Source of the DNA: Owenweeksia sp965229445
Lineage (GTDB): Bacteria > Bacteroidota > Bacteroidia > Flavobacteriales > Schleiferiaceae
Assembly (NCBI GenBank): GCA_965229445.1
Contig: OZ245876.1
Coordinates: 2,294,001 to 2,358,000, forward strand
Direction of reading: 5' to 3'
Length of the DNA: 64,000 nucleotides
Shown: positions 57,519 through 64,000 of the stretch, piece by piece
How the letters are laid out: the number at the start of each line of letters is the position of its first letter
How positions within the stretch are numbered: position 1 is the first letter of the stretch
Notes under the pieces: generated by a model
Told to the model about the DNA's origin: nothing
Seen by the model: only the letters and a program-made list of their open reading frames with translations
Database searches by the model: none
Program-made: the position numbers and the translations under genes

Positions 57519-58883
57519 TTAGTATCTATAAATCGGGCCGGTATCAATTCCCGAGAAGTCTGTAAAATACCCATACAAACATCCCGTAGTAGAACCACCA
57601 TTGATAATACCAAAATGGAAGTTTCTACTGGAGTTCACCACCCGATAATTATTGCCAATCATTATTTCAAAATTTGAAAAATACTTTCGCGCTGCCACCC
57701 AACCGCCACCCGTGCCGGGTACTGCACTAAAATCCGAGGCCTGAAGCATCGAACCATCGCCATTAACTTCAAATGAACCTTGAGCGCCGTTGGGAACATA
57801 CACAACCATATAAAAGTCATCGGGCTGGCTTCTCACAAAACTTATTTCCCTGGAACCAGTGCAATAGACCGATGGAACGATGGCCATGCCTACTTCGCAT
57901 CCAAATCCACTTACATGCATTACATAGACATTCTTCGTCGCCATTAAATGAATGGAAGCGTTACTCAAGGTCAATTCCTGAATTTGTCCTTTGTTAATGG
58001 AGAAGTCCTGTGGACCGCCACCATCCACGGTAACGTCCGTAAGATCTTCGGTAGCCATCACATAAATGCGGTCTGGATTGCTGCCGAGGAAGCCCTTTAC
58101 CAGAATATATTCCGAGCCAAGTTGCTCATACGGAATGGTTTGATCCCCAATAATATCTTTACATCCCCCGTAGGTTGAATTTTCAATAGAATCATCAGCA
58201 ATAGTAATAGCGATGGGCTTATCGCTGGTGACTTCAGTGCCCCCAAATCGATCAGTGGTAGCAAGACCGATAGCTCTTATCATATAGGTTTCACCTCTGT
58301 CTAAATTAACCGTGTAAGGCACTCCGGCCGCATGACCCACCACATTGTTAGTAGGAGTTATTGTTACGGTAGTATTGTCTTCAGTGGCTACGATAATCGC
58401 CTGATTATAAGGTGTTGGTGTGTACTTACTGGCACTGTACCAATAAGTCTGGGCAGAGATCATAAATTGGTTTCCCAGGGCATTTTCTGCCTTTAATGAG
58501 AAAATGTCTGTGTTATTATTAGGAGCAATCTCGTAATACACACTTATATCAGCAGTAGACTGAATAAATAAACCGTTGTTTAAAACCGAATCTGCAATCG
58601 TTGTCTCAAGATCAGCTAACCATGTTGTCATGTCAATCCTTTGCGAACCATTGGCCGGAATACCAAGAGTAATGGGTAAGAACGTAGGGTTAGCAGGTTG
58701 CGTGATGGTTACATAAGCGGAATCATTATAAGCTGAGAGGTTAAGAAATACCGGTTGATGATTATGACCGCTTGTGGCATCCGGAGCCACAAACCAGAAT
58801 ATTTTTCCCGTTTGAGCGAAGGCCATACCTGTCCCCAGATAGAAGGAAACAATAAAAAGCAGCAATGTCAGGTATCTTCTCAT
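57519..58883 (-). CDS. IgGFc-binding-like secreted protein with C-terminal TG-x-IY-x-Y motif
   Basis: 454 residues. The signal peptide ends at FAQTG (near residue 24). KIFWFVAPDATSGHNHQPVF starts a domain resembling the Bacteroidota IgGFc-binding N-terminal family (PF17517-type): TVTITPTNNV, LDRGETYMIRA, GGTEVTSDKPIAITI, YILVKGFLGSN and DDFYMVVYVPNGAQGSFEVN are successive beta-sandwich segments. It lacks the usual CHU_C domain and ends SGIDTGPIYRY. It is first of the three-gene leftward cluster; the gap to the next gene is 40 bp. Similar domains occur within single giant adhesins, so the cluster may be one split into subunits. Confidence 0.83.
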   Translation of the reverse strand: MRRYLTLLLFIVSFYLGTGMAFAQTGKIFWFVAPDATSGHNHQPVFLNLSAYNDSAYVTITQPANPTFLPITLGIPANGSQRIDMTTWLADLETTIADSVLNNGLFIQSTADISVYYEIAPNNNTDIFSLKAENALGNQFMISAQTYWYSASKYTPTPYNQAIIVATEDNTTVTITPTNNVVGHAAGVPYTVNLDRGETYMIRAIGLATTDRFGGTEVTSDKPIAITIADDSIENSTYGGCKDIIGDQTIPYEQLGSEYILVKGFLGSNPDRIYVMATEDLTDVTVDGGGPQDFSINKGQIQELTLSNASIHLMATKNVYVMHVSGFGCEVGMAIVPSVYCTGSREISFVRSQPDDFYMVVYVPNGAQGSFEVNGDGSMLQASDFSAVPGTGGGWVAARKYFSNFEIMIGNNYRVVNSSRNFHFGIINGGSTTGCLYGYFTDFSGIDTGPIYRY

Positions 58884-58937
58884 ATTGTGTTCACGTTGAG
58901 AACAATCAATTGATCACTTGTCTTTTTGCTGCAGTGA

Positions 58938-58945
58938 CAAAAGTA
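58938..58945 (-). promoter_or_regulatory. Candidate -7 element for the secreted-protein cluster
   Basis: On the minus strand this is TACTTTTG, an exact TAnnTTTG, about 55 bp before the ATG at 58883. No clear -33 TTTG. Confidence 0.4.
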
Positions 58946-59185
58946 TCAGGATTAATCTTCATATCTCCGATCTTCTGTCTTTCAATAAGTTAGCCGAGAA
59001 TAATGTGGAAATTCAGTTAGTTCCTTCCAATATCTTTATGACTTTTCTCACACCAGATCTAGTTAATTACCTCATTATTAGCATCTTAACATATAGGAAT
59101 GTCGATTATCACATTTTCTACATAAGTTTCAGAACCTGGAGTTTACGATGATTTTGAATGAGTAAACGGTGGGGTGAATTAATGG

Positions 59186-59230
59186 AAAAGAAAAAACCCA
59201 TTCCGGAGAGAATCGGAATGGGTTTTCCAT
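59186..59230 (-). terminator. Strong hairpin terminator, leftward
   Basis: CCCATTCCG (59197-59205) pairs with CGGAATGGG (59214-59222), extended by AAAA/TTTT to 13 bp, with an 8-nt loop. On the minus strand it is followed by TTTTTTCTTTT. It would end leftward transcripts from pyrF about 390 nt after the pyrF stop; the short T run on the plus strand makes it weak rightward. Confidence 0.75.
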
Positions 59231-59617
59231 TAGCAACATAGTAGAGAGTAGAGAATCAGAGAGTAGAGAGTTTCATGAGACCTTAAATATTGTTTGTCTC
59301 TGATTGTCTGTAGTAGTTGGTAAAAGAACTTTCTGATAACAAATGTATGAGGCGGTAATAATTGAATATAAGCATCATTAAATCAGGTGATTAAAGAACA
59401 GGGTTGGAGCTTCTGGAAGAGTGTTGAAGGAATGAAAGTCTCTCATATATCGAGGTTTGTTGAGCTAAGCAGCTCCAAATCTGATACTTAAACACGTTCA
59501 TTTTCCACGCAGAAAAATCGGGCGTTTGGGTCGCGATACAGGGAAAAAAGCAGAGAAAAACTGAGAAAAATTTAACCTGATTTTCCAAAAATTCACAACA
59601 CCATGTATCACAGCTAG
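59231..59617. other. 387-bp region between pyrF and its distal terminator; no gene recognised
   Basis: No convincing coding frame or known RNA is seen. Features present: a purine-rich microrepeat of GTAGAGAG (59241-59270), a small hairpin GAGCT-AAGC-AGCTC (about 59462-59475), and a minus-strand TACATTTG (59340-59347) that matches the -7 consensus, from which a leftward RNA of about 120 nt would run to the terminator at 59186. Confidence 0.45.
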
Positions 59618-60436
59618 TTACACTCTAAAGAATTCTTGCATCTCTTTTTGCAATTTCTGTGCTGCAGCCTTCGCATCGGCAGCAAATGACTCTCCATTCC
59701 CTGCATAAATAATTCCTCGAGATGAGTTAATCAACAAGTTAGGTTCATGGCCCATGGCCGTGGTCATAACCTCAGCCAGACTTCCTCCTTGAGCACCAAC
59801 ACCAGGAACCAGCAGAAAATGGTCTGGAATAATGTTACGAATGTCCTTTAAATAATCTGTCTGAGTAGCTCCCACCACGTACATTAAATTATCAGGACTT
59901 CCCCATTTACTTGACTGGCGTATGACCTCCTGATATAACTTACTCTTCCTTTCCGTCTGTAAGGTTTGAAAGTCATATGAACCTTTATTTGAAGTGAGTG
60001 CCAATAAGATCACCCACTTTCCTTCAAAACCGAAAAAAGGAATTACAGAATCACTTCCCATGTAAGGGGCTACGGTGACAGAATCAAAATCATAGGTATC
60101 AAAAAATGCCTTCGCGTATCGAGCGGAGGTGTTTCCTATGTCACCGCGTTTGGCATCGGCAATGGTAAATACTTCCGGATAGTTTTGGTTCAGGTAATCG
60201 ATGGTTCGCTTAAAGCTGCGCATGCCATCCAATCCATAAGCTTCGTAAAAAGCCAGGTTTGGTTTATAAGCTACAGCATAATCAACAGTGGCATCAATGA
60301 TAGCCTTGTTAAACTCAAAAATAGGGTCGTCCTTATCCAAAAGGAAAGCAGGAATCTTCTCGAGATCAGTATCAAGGCCCACACATAAGACGGACTTCTT
60401 TCTATTAATCTGGTTAATCAGCTCTGCTCTAGTCAT
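59618..60436 (-). CDS. pyrF: Orotidine 5'-phosphate decarboxylase
   Basis: 272 residues of the type 2 PyrF: KSVLCVGLDTDLEKIP at the N-terminus, catalytic TIADAKRGDIGNTSARYA with Lys96, and VAPYMGSDSV. The TIM-barrel enzyme converts OMP to UMP, the last step of pyrimidine synthesis. It follows prfA by 6 bp and closes a leftward purM-prfA-pyrF operon. Confidence 0.97.
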   Translation of the reverse strand: MTRAELINQINRKKSVLCVGLDTDLEKIPAFLLDKDDPIFEFNKAIIDATVDYAVAYKPNLAFYEAYGLDGMRSFKRTIDYLNQNYPEVFTIADAKRGDIGNTSARYAKAFFDTYDFDSVTVAPYMGSDSVIPFFGFEGKWVILLALTSNKGSYDFQTLQTERKSKLYQEVIRQSSKWGSPDNLMYVVGATQTDYLKDIRNIIPDHFLLVPGVGAQGGSLAEVMTTAMGHEPNLLINSSRGIIYAGNGESFAADAKAAAQKLQKEMQEFFRV

Positions 60437-60442
60437 TCTTGC

Positions 60443-61516
60443 TTATATCTCTGAACCTTCTTTTAATCTCTCAGCGTTTTCAGCTACCTGCAGCTCATCA
60501 ATAAAATCCTGAATATTCCCATTCATGATATCATCCAGCTGGTAAACGGTCTTATTGATGCGGTGATCTGTTACTCTTCCTTGGGGATAATTATAGGTTC
60601 TAATCTTGGCTGAACGATCCCCGGTTGAAACCATAGACTTCCTCCTACCTGCTTCTTCCTCATGTCTTTTTTGCAGCTCGCGTTCATAGAGTTTGGTGCG
60701 AAGCATATCCATAGCTCGCTCGCGGTTTCCCAACTGCGTACGTTCTATCTGGCATACCACCACAATTCCTGAAGGTTTGTGGGTCAATTGAACCTTGGTT
60801 TCAACCTTGTTCACGTTCTGTCCCCCGGCTCCTCCTGATCTAGAGGTTTGCATTTCAATATCGGCCGGATTGAGAGTCACATCCAATTCTTCAGCTTCGG
60901 GCAAAACGGCTACCGTTGCTGCAGAGGTATGAACCCTTCCCTGAGTTTCCGTTTGTGGTACGCGTTGCACACGGTGAACCCCGGATTCGAACTTGAGGGT
61001 TCCATAAACATCCTCACCTTCAATCTTCATCGCTATTTCCTTATAACCACCCATGGTTCCCTCACTGTAATCTACAATCTGCGTTTTCCAACCTTTAGAT
61101 TCACAATAGCGCTTGTACATATCATATAAGTCACCGGCAAATATTGAAGCCTCATCACCTCCAGTTCCCGCTCGAATCTCCATTATGCAGTTCTTGGCAT
61201 CTTCAGGATCCTTGGGAATCAATAATATTCTAATTTCTTCTTCCAGGTCTGTAATGGCAGGTTCTACCTCTTCAAGCTCACCTTTTGCCATTTCAATCAT
61301 CTCGGCATCATTGCTTTCCCTAATCAATTCTCTGGCCTCTTGTAGTCTTTCATTGAGTTCTACATACCTCTCACGAGCATCCACGATCTTCTTTAAATCT
61401 TTGTATTCCCTGGTCAATTGAATGTAGCGAGCCTGATCCGCAATAATGTCGGGCTGAATAATGAGATCATTAACCTCATGAAAACGCTGCTTTATGGCAT
61501 CTAACTTATCCTGCAT
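60443..61516 (-). CDS. prfA: Peptide chain release factor 1
   Basis: 357 residues. The peptidyl-tRNA hydrolysis motif GGQ is in RSGGAGGQNVNKVETK, and VHRVQRVPQTETQGRVHTSA includes the region before it and the stop-codon-reading PxT-like segment expected in RF1. It terminates translation at UAA and UAG. It lies 14 bp after purM and 6 bp before pyrF. Confidence 0.97.
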   Translation of the reverse strand: MQDKLDAIKQRFHEVNDLIIQPDIIADQARYIQLTREYKDLKKIVDARERYVELNERLQEARELIRESNDAEMIEMAKGELEEVEPAITDLEEEIRILLIPKDPEDAKNCIMEIRAGTGGDEASIFAGDLYDMYKRYCESKGWKTQIVDYSEGTMGGYKEIAMKIEGEDVYGTLKFESGVHRVQRVPQTETQGRVHTSAATVAVLPEAEELDVTLNPADIEMQTSRSGGAGGQNVNKVETKVQLTHKPSGIVVVCQIERTQLGNRERAMDMLRTKLYERELQKRHEEEAGRRKSMVSTGDRSAKIRTYNYPQGRVTDHRINKTVYQLDDIMNGNIQDFIDELQVAENAERLKEGSEI

Positions 61517-61530
61517 ACTATAATTCTCAC

Positions 61531-62703
61531 TTAATAGACAAAGCTTCCAAACTCAGACTCTATGGTGAGTTTCTTTTCTGAATGACCTTCTACCCTTCCC
61601 ACAATCTGTGCCGCTACGCCGAAAGATTCTGAGATTTTAATAATATCATTAGCTGTTTGCGCATCCGTATATAGTTCCATACGATGCCCCATATTAAACA
61701 CCTGGAACATTTCCTGCCAGCTGGTACCCGAACTACTCTGAATGGCTTTGAATAGCGGTGGCACTTCAAATAGCCTGTCTTTTATTACATGAAGGTCATC
61801 TACAAAGTGTAATATCTTAGTTTGTGCACCACCACTGCAGTGTACAATTCCATTTATCTTGTTGCGATGCAACTTGAGAATTTCCTTTATGATAGGTGCA
61901 TATGTTCTAGTAGGTGAAAGCACCAATTTCCCTGCATCCAGGGGTGAATCAGGCACCGTATCGGTAAGGGTATACTTACCGGAGTAAACCAATTCTTCTG
62001 GAACCAGAGGATCAAAAGACTCCGGGTATTTAGTAGCGAGTATTTTATTAAATACGTCGTGACGAGCAGAAGTGAGACCGTTGCTCCCCATACCTCCGTT
62101 ATATTCAGACTCATAACTGGACTGACCATAGGAAGCCAAACCTACGATCACATCTCCTTCAGAAATCTGGCTATTGTCAATTACTTCCGAGCGCTTCATT
62201 CTCGCTGTCACCGTACTGTCAACGATAATCGTCCTAACCAGATCGCCCACGTCGGCAGTTTCGCCACCGGTGAGAATAATATCTATACCGTACTCAGCCA
62301 TTTCATCCGCTAACTCTTGAGTCCCATTAATAATGGCTGAAATCACTTCTCCGGGAATCAAGTTTTTATTTCTCCCAATAGTACTGGATAACAGGATCGG
62401 GCTTTCGGTGGCGCCAACACACAAAAGATCATCGAGGTTCATCACTAGGGCATCCTGAGCAATTCCCTTCCAAACCGAAAGGTCACCAGTTTCCTTCCAA
62501 TACAAGTAAGCCAAGGCTGATTTGGTTCCGGCACCATCGGCATGCATGACCACACAGTGCTCATCACTTCCGGTAAGGTAATCTGGTATTATCTTACAGA
62601 ACGCTTTGGGAAATAAGCCTTTGTCAAGATGTTTTATGGCCTGGTGGACATCTTCCTTCTGAGCAGAAACACCCCTGCCGCTATATCTTCCTTTTGAATT
62701 CAT
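61531..62703 (-). CDS. purM: Phosphoribosylformylglycinamidine cyclo-ligase (AIR synthetase)
   Basis: 390 residues, slightly longer than E. coli PurM (345), as in Bacteroidota. HADGAGTKSALAYLYWKETG and DALVMNLDDLLCVGAT carry the Mg-ATP-binding Asp residues; GGETADVGDLVRTIIVD and HCSGGAQTKILHFVDDL are further signatures. It closes FGAM to AIR in purine synthesis. It is the first gene of the purM-prfA-pyrF operon. Confidence 0.93.
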   Translation of the reverse strand: MNSKGRYSGRGVSAQKEDVHQAIKHLDKGLFPKAFCKIIPDYLTGSDEHCVVMHADGAGTKSALAYLYWKETGDLSVWKGIAQDALVMNLDDLLCVGATESPILLSSTIGRNKNLIPGEVISAIINGTQELADEMAEYGIDIILTGGETADVGDLVRTIIVDSTVTARMKRSEVIDNSQISEGDVIVGLASYGQSSYESEYNGGMGSNGLTSARHDVFNKILATKYPESFDPLVPEELVYSGKYTLTDTVPDSPLDAGKLVLSPTRTYAPIIKEILKLHRNKINGIVHCSGGAQTKILHFVDDLHVIKDRLFEVPPLFKAIQSSSGTSWQEMFQVFNMGHRMELYTDAQTANDIIKISESFGVAAQIVGRVEGHSEKKLTIESEFGSFVY

Positions 62704-62710
62704 TCGTGTA

Positions 62711-62751
62711 AAACAAAAGCGCCCCGGGAAAATTTATTCCGCGAGGCGCTT
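62711..62751 (-). terminator. Rho-independent terminator after the OmpA/LysM gene
   Basis: AAGCGCC (62717-62723) pairs with GGCGCTT (62745-62751), with a weaker inner GGAA/TTCC pairing. On the minus strand TTGTTTT follows. It isolates the OmpA/LysM gene from purM. Confidence 0.7.
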
Positions 62752-62768
62752 CCTTATATTTTAATAAG

Positions 62769-64000
62769 CTATTTCTTGGTTCTAACCCAAAAACCTGGTT
62801 GCAACATTTTTTCATCCAAATCTGGATTCAGCTCCTCGAGCTCCTTGGCTTTCATGCCGGCTGCCTTCGCAACATCTTTTAAGCTCAGGCCTCTACGGGT
62901 AATCTGATAATGAGAAGCATCCCATTCTTCATAATTCCCTTCAGGATCAACTTTAAGTTGAAGTCCGGCAAATGGTCTCACGCCTCTAAGACCATTGTTC
63001 AGTTTCTTAAGCTCCACGATGTTAATCTTGAACTTTTTGGAAACCGTTCCAAAACTTTCTCGCTCACCAAGCACATAGATTTCTCCAGCGGCATCGCCGG
63101 CGGATTCTTTTTCGGCAAGGATATCTTTAACATCCACACTTTCGTCCACCACTCCCCCGGCAGGAACATAGTCATCTCTTAGTACCTTGAAGTCAGTACG
63201 GCGGTTAATTTGGTTGGCCACTTCAAACTTTTCAGGGGATAAGCTCTTAATAAATGTCTCGGTTAATTCCTGTCCTACTTCAAACTGTCCTGCGCCATAT
63301 CCCTTATAATTTTCAGGAATCACAAAAGGCTCACTTTCTCCCATGCCTCGAGAAACCAATCTATCCGCTACAATACCCTTAGATATTATGTATGCTACAC
63401 AGGTGTCAGCACGTTTCTGAGATAGAACCTGGTTCTTTTCTTCACTGTCCCGGTAATCTGTATGCGATCTCAATTCGATCACGATAGTGGGATTATTATT
63501 CAAAATAGTTACCACCGTGTCGAGAGCATTGCGTGCTTCTGGTCTCAAATCCCAACTGGCCAGAGCAAAGAATACGTTTGGCAGTACTATGGGCTCCTCA
63601 ATTGGATCAAGCTCTTTGTTGAGCTGTAATTGATGCATAAAATGTGATTCTGCCGGGATGTACTCAAAAGACGACAAAGGCACACCGATAGTTGTAACAT
63701 TGCCGGTGTTTGTCAAGAATTTTGTTTTCTCAAAAGTCAAGGTGTATTGAACATCCTTGTTAATGCTTTCTTCTTCAAATAGGTAATATCCATCTTCGTC
63801 AGCAGTGGCTTCAATGCTGGTGCCGTCAGAACCGTCCAGTTTTACAGTGGCTTGAGGAATAGGAGCTCCTGATTTAGAACTGGTAATCACACCTTGCAAT
63901 TGGAAAACCAGGGGAACTTTGACCACCGAATAGATATCATCGCTTTTACTGCCTTTACGATTGCTGGAAACAAATCCAACTTCATCGCCACCTGATTCAA
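62769..64000 (-). CDS. OmpA-family envelope protein with PD40, CNA/CRD-like, OmpA and LysM-like parts; 5' end beyond window
   Basis: The frame stays open past 63926 to the window edge, where it reads DEVGFVSSNRKGSKSDDIYS, a PD40/WD40-like blade, so the gene is partial at its 5' end. Next comes a carboxypeptidase-regulatory-like sandwich (LQGVITSSKSGAPIPQATVK, about 90 residues), then an OmpA domain (NVFFALASWDLRPEARNALD, ELRSHTDYRDSEEKNQVLSQ, KRADTCVAYI) with the Asp/Arg peptidoglycan-binding residues. Two LysM-like motifs close it (FGTVSKKFKINIVELKKLNN; LKDVAKAAGMKAKELEELNP). PD40-CRD-OmpA is the layout of PorE, which anchors T9SS; the LysM tail is additional. Confidence 0.87.
   Translation of the reverse strand, partial: ESGGDEVGFVSSNRKGSKSDDIYSVVKVPLVFQLQGVITSSKSGAPIPQATVKLDGSDGTSIEATADEDGYYLFEEESINKDVQYTLTFEKTKFLTNTGNVTTIGVPLSSFEYIPAESHFMHQLQLNKELDPIEEPIVLPNVFFALASWDLRPEARNALDTVVTILNNNPTIVIELRSHTDYRDSEEKNQVLSQKRADTCVAYIISKGIVADRLVSRGMGESEPFVIPENYKGYGAGQFEVGQELTETFIKSLSPEKFEVANQINRRTDFKVLRDDYVPAGGVVDESVDVKDILAEKESAGDAAGEIYVLGERESFGTVSKKFKINIVELKKLNNGLRGVRPFAGLQLKVDPEGNYEEWDASHYQITRRGLSLKDVAKAAGMKAKELEELNPDLDEKMLQPGFWVRTKK

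Noticed and set aside
58918..59151. 77-codon plus-strand frame upstream of the secreted-protein cluster
   Set aside because: AT-rich, no recognisable domain, covers the likely leftward promoter.
59241..59270. GTAGAGAG microrepeats
   Set aside because: Short purine-rich low complexity; no evidence of function or mobility.
59391..59588. 65-codon minus-strand frame after pyrF
   Set aside because: TTG start, low-complexity Phe/Ser-rich sequence, no family resemblance.

Overview
This window is chromosomal DNA of a Bacteroidota bacterium (a flavobacterial/cytophagal lineage; genus not determinable from sequence alone). The evidence is a type IX secretion (T9SS) type A sorting domain on a 3,853-residue secreted protein, a T9SS type B (CHU_C-like) sorting domain on another, Bacteroidota-restricted families (DUF5606, DUF4834, DUF3822 and DUF2851 types), a short CarB, near-absence of Shine-Dalgarno sequences, and several TAnnTTTG -7 promoter elements typical of the phylum's primary sigma factor. 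No tRNA, rRNA, CRISPR array, phage or IS element was seen.

Layout. 1-7.7 kb: 5' part of panB (leftward), a lipoprotein, dnaK, tpx, then a leftward polyphosphate cluster (sixA-like phosphatase, ppk1, ppx). 8.0-19.6 kb: one giant secreted gene made of a beta-propeller, TSP3-like calcium loops, a LamG-like region, Kelch repeats, a CBM-like domain, four tandem units of about 408 residues (Cys-rich linker, Ig-like, second Cys-rich linker, malectin, ASPM-like), leucine-rich repeats and a T9SS signal. 19.7-29.4 kb: housekeeping genes (mazG, DUF5606, a TPR-like lipoprotein, def, ruvX, a RecD2/Dda-like helicase, a pseudopilin-like membrane protein with a DUF3822 protein and rsmD, rdgB, rlmH, nadC, yihY).

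29.4-45.2 kb: a surface-polysaccharide region with three separate sulfotransferases, a YfhO-type membrane protein, two glycosyltransferases, a heparinase II/III-type lyase, a Wzx-type flippase, and a compact seven-gene leftward operon (sulfotransferase, deacetylase-like, epimerase, LegC-like aminotransferase, sulfotransferase, CBS-nucleotidyltransferase, methyltransferase). It reads as a locus for a sulfated, amino-sugar-containing glycan. 45.2-55.7 kb: DUF4834, carB, rpmH (52 codons), an SDR, a 2OG-Fe(II) oxygenase, an RmlD-like reductase, a K+ channel with RCK domains, PspC, DUF2851, a secreted isoaspartyl peptidase and a MarR regulator.

55.7-58.9 kb: three leftward secreted-protein genes (IgGFc-binding-like, Ig/PKD-like, T9SS type B). 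The first two in transcription order end in the same short C-terminal motif (TG-x-IY-x-Y). 59.6-64 kb: purM, prfA and pyrF in a leftward operon, then the 3' part of an OmpA/LysM envelope protein running off the window. The points most worth following are the giant modular protein and its old but protein-conserved repeats, the shared C-terminal motif, the sulfotransferase-rich glycan locus, and the pseudopilin-like/actin-fold pair next to rsmD.
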